In this document: piece by piece, positions 51,058-59,101 of the stretch
Position numbering within the stretch: the stretch's first letter is position 1
Layout: each line of letters begins with the position of its first letter
Source: Rhodococcus oryzae
Lineage (GTDB): Bacteria > Actinomycetota > Actinomycetes > Mycobacteriales > Mycobacteriaceae
Direction: 5' to 3'
Length of the DNA stretch: 64,000 bases
Assembly: GCF_005049235.1 (NCBI RefSeq)
Contig: NZ_SUMD01000002.1
Span: forward strand, 537,927 to 601,926
Translations under genes and position numbers: made by a program
Notes under the pieces: model-generated
Database searches by the model: none
Told to the model about the DNA's origin: nothing
Seen by the model: the letters and a program-made list of their open reading frames with translations, nothing else

Positions 51058-51854
51058 CCGGTACGCGCACCGCGCTGGTGACAGGGGCGTCCTCCGGTAT
51101 CGGCGCTGCGGTGGCGAGAACTCTTGTCGGCCGGGGATATCGGGTGTTCGGTACCAGCCGGAACCCCTCGTCGATCGGCGATCCCATTCCCGGCGTCGAG
51201 TACCTGGCCCTCGACCTGACCGACCCGGCGAGCATCGCGGCGTGCGCGGCCACGGCGGGCGAGGTGGACGTCCTGGTCAACAACGCCGGGGAGAGTCAGA
51301 GCGGGCCGATCGAGGAGCTTCCGATGGAGGCGGTCGAGCGGCTCTTCCAGACCAACGTCTTCGGTGCGGTCCGGCTCACCCAGCTGGTGTTGCCCGGGAT
51401 GCGTGCGCGTGGGTACGGACGGGTCGTCATGGTCGGGTCGATGCTCGCGAGTTTCCCGCTGGCCTACCGCTCGTCTTATGTCGCAACGAAGGCGGCGATC
51501 AAGGGCTTCGCGACCGCGGCCAGGCGGGAGGTCGCGCCCTACGGCGTGGGCGTGACGACGGTGGAGCCGGGATCGATCAGCACCGGCATCGGCGAACGCC
51601 GCACCCACTACCTCGACGAGGGATCGACGTACACGGAGGAGTACCGGACGATGATCGCCGCGCTCGACGCCAACGAGCGCGCGGGCATCTCGGGGCAGAA
51701 GGTGGCCGAGACCGTCGTCAAGGCGATCGAGGCCGACCGTCCCAAGCAGCTCTACGCGGTGGGCAGCAACGCCCCGGTGACGTTCGCGCTGCGTCGGATG
51801 CTCCCGCGGACGATGGTCGAGAAGCTGGTGGCGCGTCGGCACGGATTGCGCTGA
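51054..51854 (+). CDS. Short-chain dehydrogenase/reductase
   Basis: 266 residues, classical SDR: TGASSGIG (9-16), NNAG (about 77-80), catalytic Ser in MVGSML and Tyr-x3-Lys in SSYVATKAA, then VEPGSISTG. Translationally coupled (4-bp overlap) to the FAD dehydrogenase, so the two enzymes likely act on the same substrate, for instance a hydroxyl or keto group on a ring. Confidence 0.93.
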   Translation: MTGTRTALVTGASSGIGAAVARTLVGRGYRVFGTSRNPSSIGDPIPGVEYLALDLTDPASIAACAATAGEVDVLVNNAGESQSGPIEELPMEAVERLFQTNVFGAVRLTQLVLPGMRARGYGRVVMVGSMLASFPLAYRSSYVATKAAIKGFATAARREVAPYGVGVTTVEPGSISTGIGERRTHYLDEGSTYTEEYRTMIAALDANERAGISGQKVAETVVKAIEADRPKQLYAVGSNAPVTFALRRMLPRTMVEKLVARRHGLR

Positions 51855-51861
51855 GCCACAA

Positions 51862-51892
51862 CCCGTCACGGCGGTTCGACCGCCGTGACGGG
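51862..51892. terminator. Bidirectional hairpin terminator
   Basis: 14-bp perfect stem (51862-51875 with 51879-51892), 3-nt loop, between convergent SDR and TetR genes. Confidence 0.8.
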
Positions 51893-51905
51893 GTGAGCGC
51901 CGGTC

Positions 51906-52475
51906 TTAGCTCGGGACGTCGAGGATCGGCCCGGCCAGTTCGCGGGCGGAGGCCGCGGGGTCGGTGCCGGGCCGGGTGACCCCGGCCGCCAGCGTGCCGT
52001 CGATGAGCAGCGCGAACTGATCGGCCGCGTGCGCGGGCCGAGGGTGCCCGAGGGCGACGAACTCCGTTTCGAGGAGTCCGTGCACGCGCTCGCGGTAGGC
52101 GCCGGTGACGGCGTGCCCGGGATGGTCGGGGTCGGCCAGCGCGAGGTCGGCGGCGAGGTAGCGGCAGCCGCGGAAACCGGGCTGGGCGATGACCTCGGCG
52201 AGCCGGTCGAGGACGGCCAGCAGGCGATCGCGTGGGTTCTCGCCCGCGGCGCGCATCGTCCGCTCGTAGTCGGCTTCGTCCTCGGCTGTGCTGCGCTCGA
52301 GCACCGCGGCGATCAGTCCGTCCTTGCCGCCGAAGTGCTCGTAGAGCGAACGCCGCGCCACGCTCGCCGTTTTGAGGAGCGTGTCGACACCGACGCCCAT
52401 GCCCTGGCTGTAGGTCAGCTCCTGGGCGGCGTCCAGCAGGCGCTCTCGTGGCCCGGGTGTGGTGCGGGTGCTCAT
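51906..52475 (-). CDS. TetR-family regulator
   Basis: 189 residues. HTH in the first ~55 residues: RERLLDAAQELTYSQGMGVG then TLLKTASVARRSLYEHFGGK. The C-terminal domain carries FRGCRYLAADLALADPDHPG, typical of TetR regulators of oxidoreductase genes. The ATG at 52475 begins this domain. Divergent from the SnoaL-quinone oxidoreductase pair across a 91-bp gap that contains direct CGTTCTAT repeats, so it probably represses both directions. Confidence 0.9.
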   Translation of the reverse strand: MSTRTTPGPRERLLDAAQELTYSQGMGVGVDTLLKTASVARRSLYEHFGGKDGLIAAVLERSTAEDEADYERTMRAAGENPRDRLLAVLDRLAEVIAQPGFRGCRYLAADLALADPDHPGHAVTGAYRERVHGLLETEFVALGHPRPAHAADQFALLIDGTLAAGVTRPGTDPAASARELAGPILDVPS

Positions 52476-52511
52476 GGGGCCAGCCTTCCAGGCGTTGACG
52501 GGTAGATCAAC

Positions 52512-52546
52512 CGTTCTATATATTCCGAGGAGACCGAACGTTCTAT
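52512..52546. promoter_or_regulatory. Direct repeat CGTTCTAT, candidate TetR site
   Basis: Two copies (52512-52519 and 52539-52546) 27 bp apart; the second sits in GAACGTTC, itself a palindrome. They fill the AT-rich part of the TetR/SnoaL intergenic gap. Confidence 0.5.
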
Positions 52547-52566
52547 CTACTGATGGGATTGTCACC

Positions 52567-52965
52567 ATGTCGCTTCGCACGACCACCGATGTCATCGACC
52601 TCTTCAACCGTGCCTTCACCGACGCGGACGCCGGCCTGCTCACCGACCTGATCGGCGAGGACTGCGTGATGGAGTCGGTCCAGCCCGCCCCGACCGGGGA
52701 GCGCCTCGAGGGACGCGCGGCCTGCCTGGCCTGGTGGGGCGGGCTGGTCGAGGACCGCTCCACCCAGTTCCGTCCCCAGGAGGTGGTGGTGGCCGGGGAC
52801 CGGGCGACGATCCGCTGGCGGTACCGCTTCGGCGACGGCCCCGCCGACTGGGTGGAGGGGGTGAACCTCATGCGGGTCCGGGACGGACTGATCGTCGAGG
52901 CACTCGGCTACAGCAAGACCGCGGGCGAGGTTCCGCTGGCCATCGACACCGCCGCCGGGCACTGA
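52567..52965 (+). CDS. SnoaL-like (NTF2-fold) protein
   Basis: 132 residues with the NTF2-like layout: helix TTDVIDLFNRAFTDADAGLL, then DLIGEDCVMESV, ACLAWWGGLVED, a central TIRWRYRFGDGP and the closing VNLMRVRDGLIVEALGY. Predicted cone-fold hydrolase, isomerase or binding protein. It is followed after 21 bp by a quinone oxidoreductase gene and forms an operon with it. Confidence 0.88.
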   Translation: MSLRTTTDVIDLFNRAFTDADAGLLTDLIGEDCVMESVQPAPTGERLEGRAACLAWWGGLVEDRSTQFRPQEVVVAGDRATIRWRYRFGDGPADWVEGVNLMRVRDGLIVEALGYSKTAGEVPLAIDTAAGH

Positions 52966-52986
52966 GGAAGAGGAGGGAGAACACCG

Positions 52987-53994
52987 ATGCGTAGCTATCA
53001 CGTCGACGAGGGGGCCGGGATCGACGGCCTGACGATCCGGCGGCACGAGGTCCCGGCCCCCGGCCCGGGGCAGGTCCTGGTCGCGGTGCGCGCCGTCTCG
53101 CTCAGCTACCGCGAGCTGTTGGTGCTGCGCGGCACGTACGTGTTGCCCGTGAAGCCGGACGTGGTGCCGGTGTCGGACGGGGCGGGCGAGATCGTCGCGG
53201 TCGGGCCGGGGGTCCGCTCGGCCCGGATCGGTGACCGCGTGGCGGCCACCCTGTTCCCCAGCTGGCAGGACGGGCCGTTCGGGGCCGAACACCTGCCACA
53301 GCGGGGCGGCTCGCTGGACGGCATGCTCACCGAGTTCGTGGTGCTGGGCGAGGACGAGTACGTGCCGGTCCCCGATCACCTGACCTTCGAGGAGGCCGCG
53401 ACGCTGCCCTGCGTCGCGGTCACCGCGTGGAACGCCCTGACCGGCGACGGGATCGGCCTGCGCGCCGGGCAGACCGTGGTCGTGCAGGGATCGGGCGGGG
53501 TGTCGCTGTTCGCGCTCCAGTTCGCGAAGGCGCTCGGGGCCCGGGTGATCGCCACCACCAGCAGCCCGGCCAAGGCCGCCCGCCTGACCGAGTTCGGTGC
53601 CGACGCGGTCATCGACTACCGGGCCACGCCCGACTGGGCGAGCGAGGTCAGGGACCTGACCGCCGGGCGCGGCGCCGACCGCGTCGTCGACGTGACCGGG
53701 TTCCTGGAGCAGTCGCTCCTGGCGGTGGCGACCGCGGGCCACGTCGCCTGCGTCGGCTTCGTCTCCGACAACGCACCGCCGCCCATCGACGCCCGGGTGT
53801 TGTTCGCCTCCGGTGCCACGGTGCGCGCCGTCGCGGTCGGCAGCCGCGCGCAGTTCCTCGCGATGAACCGCGTCATCGAGGCGAACCTGATCCGCCCGGT
53901 CATCGACCGCGTGTTCGCCTTCGACGACGCCCCCGACGCCTACCGCCACTACGCATCGGGTGGGGCGCTGGGAAAGGTCGTGGTCACTGTGTGA
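52987..53994 (+). CDS. NAD(P)-dependent MDR-family (quinone oxidoreductase-like) enzyme
   Basis: 335 residues. GroES-like domain followed by a Rossmann domain with VVVQGSGGVSLFALQFAKALGA. Zinc cysteines of alcohol dehydrogenases are missing, so it is a zinc-free medium-chain reductase (quinone oxidoreductase or enoyl reductase). Second gene of the SnoaL operon; substrate unknown. GGAGG lies just before the ATG. Confidence 0.9.
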   Translation: MRSYHVDEGAGIDGLTIRRHEVPAPGPGQVLVAVRAVSLSYRELLVLRGTYVLPVKPDVVPVSDGAGEIVAVGPGVRSARIGDRVAATLFPSWQDGPFGAEHLPQRGGSLDGMLTEFVVLGEDEYVPVPDHLTFEEAATLPCVAVTAWNALTGDGIGLRAGQTVVVQGSGGVSLFALQFAKALGARVIATTSSPAKAARLTEFGADAVIDYRATPDWASEVRDLTAGRGADRVVDVTGFLEQSLLAVATAGHVACVGFVSDNAPPPIDARVLFASGATVRAVAVGSRAQFLAMNRVIEANLIRPVIDRVFAFDDAPDAYRHYASGGALGKVVVTV

Positions 53995-54078
53995 CACACC
54001 GGCGCGGTAACGGGACCCGTTCCCCGGCCGACAAACATACTGTCCGGGCTGTTTCACCTCTCGGAGAGGCAATCGACG

Positions 54079-54441
54079 ATGAACCGCATGCTCATAGCCG
54101 GGTCCTGTGCCCTGGCCATCGGTCTCGGAACCCTGTTGGCCCCGGCCGCTTCGGCCGAGGCGGTCAGGGGACAGGGTGGGCCGGAGTCGCATCCGTGCAG
54201 TGACCAGTTCGTGGTGCCGCTCGACCCGCGGGCCTGGACCACCGACAAGATGGTCGTCATCAGCCCGTACGGCACGGATCGCATCTCCTGCGGCTCGTGG
54301 CACGGCTTCTTCTATGCGAGCCAGACCGATCCGCAAGGCAAGGTGCACGGCCTGCAGAACCCGCTCGCCGCCATCGGGCTCTTCGGCTCGGGCTCAGGGG
54401 CCGGGTACGGGGGCGGCAAGGTCTACGTCTGGCAGCCGTAG
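54079..54441 (+). CDS. Small exported protein, unknown function
   Basis: 120 residues with a signal peptide ending PAASAEA (about 27). The mature part (~93 residues) has a cysteine pair (HPCSDQF and ISCGSWHG) and a Gly-rich end (FGSGSGAGYGGGKVYVWQP). GGAGAGG before the ATG. It does not resemble known toxins or nucleases. It lies just before the barstar-domain gene, but no link can be shown. Confidence 0.78.
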   Translation: MNRMLIAGSCALAIGLGTLLAPAASAEAVRGQGGPESHPCSDQFVVPLDPRAWTTDKMVVISPYGTDRISCGSWHGFFYASQTDPQGKVHGLQNPLAAIGLFGSGSGAGYGGGKVYVWQP

Positions 54442-54539
54442 TAGTTCCCTGGGTTCGGCCGACCGGTCACGGGCGCAGCCGCCGAACGCGCCACATGATT
54501 GGATCCCCGGAAAAGTCAAGGTCGGCATAGGCTCAATCG

Positions 54540-55490
54540 ATGACGCGACGGCCGGTGTTCGATCCGACCAATCGGGAGTTGTTCGTCGACCAGCGACAGC
54601 AATTCGACTGGAGCCTCCTGCAGAACGGGCAGGTATTCCGGTACGACAACGGCTTCGAGCTCGACAGCGCATGCATTCGGCTTGCCGACCTCGGCTATCT
54701 GGTCCACCGGATCGACGGGAGTAGATGGACCTCGGCCGACGACATGCACACAGCCTTCGCGACTGCCATGTCTTTCCCGTCCTACTACGGCAGAAACCTC
54801 GACGCCCTCAGCGACGTGCTCAGCGACGTCGCTGCGTACAGCTACGGCAGCGACCCCGGGACGACCGGAACGGTCCTCGCGATTGCCGGGTACGACACGC
54901 TGGTGCAGATCGACCCCCGCACGGCGCGCCTGGTGCTCGACTGTTTCACCCGACAGGCGCGACTGGCGGGCCTGTACGCCCACCCGATGCTTTGCCTCAT
55001 CGAGTCCACGGGAACCGATCTCGGTCCGGTCGGTGGACTCGACGTGTGCCGAGGGAGCGTGTGGGATGTCGCGCCGGACCCGCCCGATCCCTTCGACGAC
55101 GCCGACATCGTCGAGTTCATGATCCAGATCTACCTTTCTGACGCCGGCGCAGCCGAGTACGTCGCGGCCCTGCGGCCCGTTCTGGCGGACTTCCTCGCCG
55201 ACGTCGGCCGGTGGCAGATCCTCGGCGTGACCTCGGCATCAGAACGCACAGCGCAGGCTCGCGCGAAGTTCCGCGGGGAACCGCCGCCTGCCGGCACCCG
55301 ACTGATGGAGGTGTTTATAGGCGTTCGGGGTGCGGGGGACTTCACGGTTATCGGTGACGGGCTCGTCCATGCCATTCACCGTCCCGACATTCGATTCGAG
55401 CAGATGGCGTCGCGGGTGTTCCGTGGGGGCAGCGAGGCTCGCGACGAGGCTCTGAGCCGGTATTGCGAGCTTCGGGATTCCGGAATCTGA
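54540..55490 (+). CDS. Barstar-domain protein with C-terminal extension
   Basis: 316 residues, cytosolic. Residues about 45-155 match barstar (barnase-inhibitor) sequences. They hold LADLGYLVHRIDGSRWTSAD, then FATAMSFPSYYGRNLDALSDVLSDVA (cut here at Y-G-R-N-L-D-A-L), then TVLAIAGYDTLVQ with a closing helix. A further ~150 residues of unknown type follow. Barstars bind and inhibit barnase-like RNases and often serve as immunity proteins; no barnase is visible beside it. No clear ribosome site, so it may be leaderless. Confidence 0.72.
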   Translation: MTRRPVFDPTNRELFVDQRQQFDWSLLQNGQVFRYDNGFELDSACIRLADLGYLVHRIDGSRWTSADDMHTAFATAMSFPSYYGRNLDALSDVLSDVAAYSYGSDPGTTGTVLAIAGYDTLVQIDPRTARLVLDCFTRQARLAGLYAHPMLCLIESTGTDLGPVGGLDVCRGSVWDVAPDPPDPFDDADIVEFMIQIYLSDAGAAEYVAALRPVLADFLADVGRWQILGVTSASERTAQARAKFRGEPPPAGTRLMEVFIGVRGAGDFTVIGDGLVHAIHRPDIRFEQMASRVFRGGSEARDEALSRYCELRDSGI

Positions 55491-55560
55491 GGCATCGACG
55501 AGCTGGCGGGAGAGCCGGGCTGAAGCTATTTTCCTTCAACCCAACCTATCACCATTGCCA

Positions 55561-55576
55561 TAGAACATATGTTCGA
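55561..55576 (+). promoter_or_regulatory. LexA-type SOS box
   Basis: TAGAACATATGTTCGA differs at one position from the actinobacterial consensus TCGAAC-N4-GTTCGA, 14 bp before the DUF222-HNH start codon. Confidence 0.75.
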
Positions 55577-55589
55577 TTAGACTTCGAAC

Positions 55590-56993
55590 ATGGATCTCGA
55601 CGAGATGCTCACCGCGCCACCGGATGTGGCCGCGTGGCAGCTCGCGGATGCCGAGCTCCTGAGGTTGATTCCCGAGCTCTCGCTGCGGATGCGGCAGCTC
55701 GAGGCGTTGCGGGTCCGCCTGATGCATCAGGTCGATCAGCGGTGCGTGGCCGAGCAGGTCGGGGCCTCCTCCCCCGGCAACTGGCTCGCCGGAGCGACCA
55801 CCATGACGCCCGGCCAGGCGAACAAGATCGTCCGGCTCGGACGGGAGCTGACGAAGCATCCGGAGGTGGCCGCCGCGTTCGACACCGGAGAAAGCGACCA
55901 CGACCAGATCCGGGTGATCGTCGAACTCCTGAACAAGGTGCCCGATCCCGATGCCCCGGCCCACTCCGACGACAACACCGCCGCGGACAAGACCGACGGT
56001 GACGGTGGTGGGGACAGTGATGGCGACGCTGCGAAGGTGTTAGACATCGTCGGAACCGACGCCACCCGAACACAAGCCTGCGCCCGCTACCTCCTCTACG
56101 CCGCCCGCACCGAAGACTCCACCACCCTCGCCCGCCGAGCCAAGGCCCTCGAACTGATCCTCAACGGCGACAAGAAGAACCCCGACTCCGAAAACGCCGA
56201 ACTCAACGAATTCCACGCCTCACCCGGACTCGGCGGTCGCGTCCACCTCAAGGGACACCTCGACGCCGCCTCCGGCGAAGCCCTCCTCACCGCCCTGTCA
56301 GCACTGTCCAAGCCGCGGCCCGGAGCCGACAACCGCGACGGACAAACCGGCAAGGACCAACGCACCCCAGCCCAACGCCGAGCCGACGCCCTCACCCACA
56401 TCGTCCGCACCTATCTGGACTCAGGGCAGGCACCCGTTGAAGGCGGCGAACGACCCCACATCAATGTCTTCGTCGACGCCGACGACCTCGCCGCCACCAC
56501 CGACGACCACCACCACACGGAACGGGGCCACCACCGGGAGCGACGGCGTGGACCGGCTTGGATGCCCTGGTTGGGGCCGATCTCCCTCGACCTCGCCGCC
56601 CAGATCTCCTGCGACGCCGATGTCACGCCCATCACCATGGACTCCGACGGCAACCCGATCGACGTCGGACGGACCACGCGCCTGATCCCCCGCAAACTCC
56701 GCCGCGCCCTCAACGCCCGGGACTGTGGCTGCGCATTCCCCGGCTGCGGACGCCCCGCCGCCTGGACCGAAGGCCACCACATCATCCACTGGGCCAACGG
56801 CGGACCCACCAACCTGTCAAACCTGGTACTGCTCTGCCGCTTCCACCACACCACCATCCACCGCGGCGACTGGACCGTCCACATCAGCAAATCCGACGGA
56901 CACCCATGGTTCACACCACCCACCTGGATCGACCCCAGACGACAACCCATGCCGGCACACAACCGGCGCAACCAACTCCCCTTCGCCGCCTAG
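55590..56993 (+). CDS. DUF222 / HNH endonuclease (13E12-family)
   Basis: 467 residues. N-terminal DUF222 region (about 1-330). C-terminal HNH endonuclease (about 385-435): CAFPGCG, TEGHHIIHWANGG, NLSNLVLLCRFHHTTIH, i.e. zinc cysteines, His-His, Asn and final His pair. These 13E12-repeat-like genes are numerous and mobile in mycolata, and some are LexA-regulated. An SOS box sits 14 bp before the ATG. The body is noticeably richer in A-containing codons (AAC, GAC, ACC) than neighbours, suggesting horizontal origin. Confidence 0.92.
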   Translation: MDLDEMLTAPPDVAAWQLADAELLRLIPELSLRMRQLEALRVRLMHQVDQRCVAEQVGASSPGNWLAGATTMTPGQANKIVRLGRELTKHPEVAAAFDTGESDHDQIRVIVELLNKVPDPDAPAHSDDNTAADKTDGDGGGDSDGDAAKVLDIVGTDATRTQACARYLLYAARTEDSTTLARRAKALELILNGDKKNPDSENAELNEFHASPGLGGRVHLKGHLDAASGEALLTALSALSKPRPGADNRDGQTGKDQRTPAQRRADALTHIVRTYLDSGQAPVEGGERPHINVFVDADDLAATTDDHHHTERGHHRERRRGPAWMPWLGPISLDLAAQISCDADVTPITMDSDGNPIDVGRTTRLIPRKLRRALNARDCGCAFPGCGRPAAWTEGHHIIHWANGGPTNLSNLVLLCRFHHTTIHRGDWTVHISKSDGHPWFTPPTWIDPRRQPMPAHNRRNQLPFAA

Positions 56994-57068
56994 AGCGAAA
57001 CCCGTCGGGTATTGCACTCGGAGGATGGGAGCTGGGTCAAACAGAGCGCGGGGCGCCGAGTGCGCTGG

Positions 57069-57437
57069 TCACGCCGCGTCGCCCGGCTCCCGCGTTCTGG
57101 GGCCGACCTCCCGTACGACGGTGTAGGTGGGGATCCCACTCATGCGGGGCTCGGCCTTACCGGCGATCGTCTTGAGCACGGCGCCGATCGCCGACATCCG
57201 TCCCTCGGTGTCGGAGGTCTCGACGAAGTTGCGGTAGTCGGCCTCGCTGGCCCAGTGCACGATGTTGTACACCCGGGATCCATCGGTGCTCACGTGGAAC
57301 CGTGCGGATCGGTAGCCGGGATAGAAACTGACCCAACGGGTCTGGAGCTCGGCGAAGGCGTCGACGAGCTCGGTCTGGGTCCGGGGCCCGTCGACGGTGT
57401 AGTCGATGATCGAGTAGAAGCCAGTGTCGGTGCTCAT
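57069..57437 (-). CDS. Antibiotic biosynthesis monooxygenase (ABM) domain protein
   Basis: 122 residues, one ABM fold: FYSIIDYTVDGPRTQTELVDAF, YPGYRSARFHVSTDG, and VYNIVHWASEADYRNFVET with the typical aromatic residue. Likely a cofactor-free oxygenase of polycyclic or quinone substrates. Last gene of a minus-strand run of five. Confidence 0.88.
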   Translation of the reverse strand: MSTDTGFYSIIDYTVDGPRTQTELVDAFAELQTRWVSFYPGYRSARFHVSTDGSRVYNIVHWASEADYRNFVETSDTEGRMSAIGAVLKTIAGKAEPRMSGIPTYTVVREVGPRTREPGDAA

Positions 57438-57477
57438 GGTGGTTCTCCCTTGTCGAGACGTTATGGGTGGGGCGGGT

Positions 57478-57879
57478 TCAGGTCGTGGTCGGCGTGGTCT
57501 GGGCGGAGGCGATCCGCCAGCGGTCGCCGTTCTCGACCATCACGTAGGTGAGTTGCCCAGTGGTCGCGGGCAGGGCCGTTGCGGCGGCATCCCTTCCGTC
57601 GAAGACCCGTTTGATGCAGGCCACGATGGCCACGTCGTCACGGAGGAATCGGATGTCCTCGATGTCGACCGTGGTGGTCACGTCCGCGAGTGGTGACGCC
57701 AGGGCCTGCCGCATGGCCTCGGTCAGCGCGTCCCGGCCCGAGACCCGGCGTCCGCCGAAGTTGACGATGGTCACCTCGGGGGTGTGCAGCGGGATGAATC
57801 GGTCGACGTCGTTCTGGAACTCCACGGCGTCGGCGACGACGCGGCGGATGGCGGTCAGTGCGGGTGAATCGGTGCTCAT
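57478..57879 (-). CDS. SgcJ/EcaC-type SnoaL-like protein
   Basis: 133 residues with NTF2-like fold: AIRRVVADAVEFQNDVDRFI, VTIVNFGGRRVSGRDALTEAM, DIEDIRFLRDDVAIVACI and YVMVENGDRWRIASAQTTP. Member of the SgcJ/EcaC family often coupled with oxidoreductases. 40 bp upstream of the ABM gene. Confidence 0.88.
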   Translation of the reverse strand: MSTDSPALTAIRRVVADAVEFQNDVDRFIPLHTPEVTIVNFGGRRVSGRDALTEAMRQALASPLADVTTTVDIEDIRFLRDDVAIVACIKRVFDGRDAAATALPATTGQLTYVMVENGDRWRIASAQTTPTTT

Positions 57880-57908
57880 CTCGGTGCTTCCGGTGTGGAT
57901 CGTGGTGG

Positions 57909-58370
57909 TCAGGGCAGGTCCGTGCGGCCGTCCAGGTTGGCGACCATGCGCCGCAGGACGTTGACGGTCGCGACGTAGTCGGCGGTGGGCACCCCGTCGC
58001 GCATCTGCCGGTGTGCCTGAGCATTCCGCTCGTGGGCGCGCCGCCGCCCGGCCTCGCCGTCATCGGTCAGGGTCAGCGCCCCGGCGCCCTCGTCGACGCG
58101 CAGCCAGCCCCTGCCGGCCAGGTCGTCGAAGACAGCGCCGAAATCGGTGCCCTCGTCGGCGAATTCGGTGAGCCGTTCCGTCAGCGTCGTGCGGGTCCAG
58201 GTGCCAGGGAACCCGCTCACATGGTTGAGGGTCCACCAGTGCGGCTGGGTGAGCTGTTCGACCGCGAGCTGTCCGCGCAGGGCCCCGATGATCGCGCGGG
58301 CGGCCTGGTCGGTCCAGTAGCCCATCGGCTGGGCGGCGATCACGTCGTCGGGGTAGTCGATCATCGTCAT
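57909..58370 (-). CDS. MarR-like winged-helix regulator
   Basis: 153 residues. Central winged helix: LTQPHWWTLNHVSGF, WTRTTLTERLTEFADEG, LAGRGWLRVDEGAGALTLTDDG (wing). Although remote from classical MarR, the layout fits. It sits inside the operon it may control. The divergent LysR gene gives a second regulator for the same set. Confidence 0.78.
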   Translation of the reverse strand: MTMIDYPDDVIAAQPMGYWTDQAARAIIGALRGQLAVEQLTQPHWWTLNHVSGFPGTWTRTTLTERLTEFADEGTDFGAVFDDLAGRGWLRVDEGAGALTLTDDGEAGRRRAHERNAQAHRQMRDGVPTADYVATVNVLRRMVANLDGRTDLP

Positions 58371-58403
58371 GTCTTTGTCCTCTCGGGCTTGTTGTTGCGC
58401 GGA

Positions 58404-59042
58404 TCAGTAGGCGGCGGTGAACCGGACCCGGTGATGCCGTGGCCGTTCCGCCTCGTCGAGCAGCGCCACCGCCAGGTCCTCCATGGAGATCACGGAGGCG
58501 CCGTCGGTGTCGACCAGCAGGTCGTCGGCGCCAAGCCGGAACAGTCCGGTTCGCGTTCCCGGCTCGAGCAGTGCGGGCGGGCTGAGGTACGTCCACTGCG
58601 CCGCCGCGTCGGCACGGCACACCTCGAGCTGGTCGGCGCACGCCCGGGCGATGCCCCGCAACTCGACGGGGAAGTCCGGCGCGTCCATCACGGTCACCCC
58701 GGCCGTGCCGGGCACGGTGAGGGTCGCGGCGCCGCCGACGACCAGCAGCCGAACCCGGGTCCGGGCCAGCCCCGCGAGCAGTACCTTCGTGGTCTCGACC
58801 AGCTCGTCCTCCCGGCCCGGTGTCGGCCGCGTCGCGCTGATCACGAGGTCCTGGCCGAGGCTGAGGTCGATGACGTCCTCGATGCTCGCCGCGTCGCCGA
58901 TGCGGACCTCGGCTCCCGCCGGCACCTCGTGCGCCCGCGCCGGGCTCCGGAGCACGGCCGTCACCTCGTGGCCGCGGTCGAGGGCCTCGGCAACCGCCCT
59001 GCTGCCGACCTGTCCTGCCGCGCCGAAAACTGTGATGCGCAT
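58404..59042 (-). CDS. NAD(P)H-binding NmrA-like reductase
   Basis: 212 residues. N-terminal MRITVFGAAGQVGSRAVAEA gives the atypical-SDR nucleotide loop. It continues with VTAVLRSPARA, VISATRP and YLSPPALLEPG of the NAD(P)-binding_10/NmrA type. Probably reduces a quinone or other electrophile. The ATG at 59042 begins exactly at the Rossmann strand. Confidence 0.9.
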   Translation of the reverse strand: MRITVFGAAGQVGSRAVAEALDRGHEVTAVLRSPARAHEVPAGAEVRIGDAASIEDVIDLSLGQDLVISATRPTPGREDELVETTKVLLAGLARTRVRLLVVGGAATLTVPGTAGVTVMDAPDFPVELRGIARACADQLEVCRADAAAQWTYLSPPALLEPGTRTGLFRLGADDLLVDTDGASVISMEDLAVALLDEAERPRHHRVRFTAAY

Positions 59043-59101
59043 GGTTGTCTCGTTCCTGTCTGGTCGTTGTCGATGAATGTCGAGGTCCGTGGGGCCCGTG
59101 G

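Noticed and set aside
54079..54441. Barnase-like toxin partner for the barstar gene
   Set aside because: No barnase catalytic pattern; only adjacency supports it.
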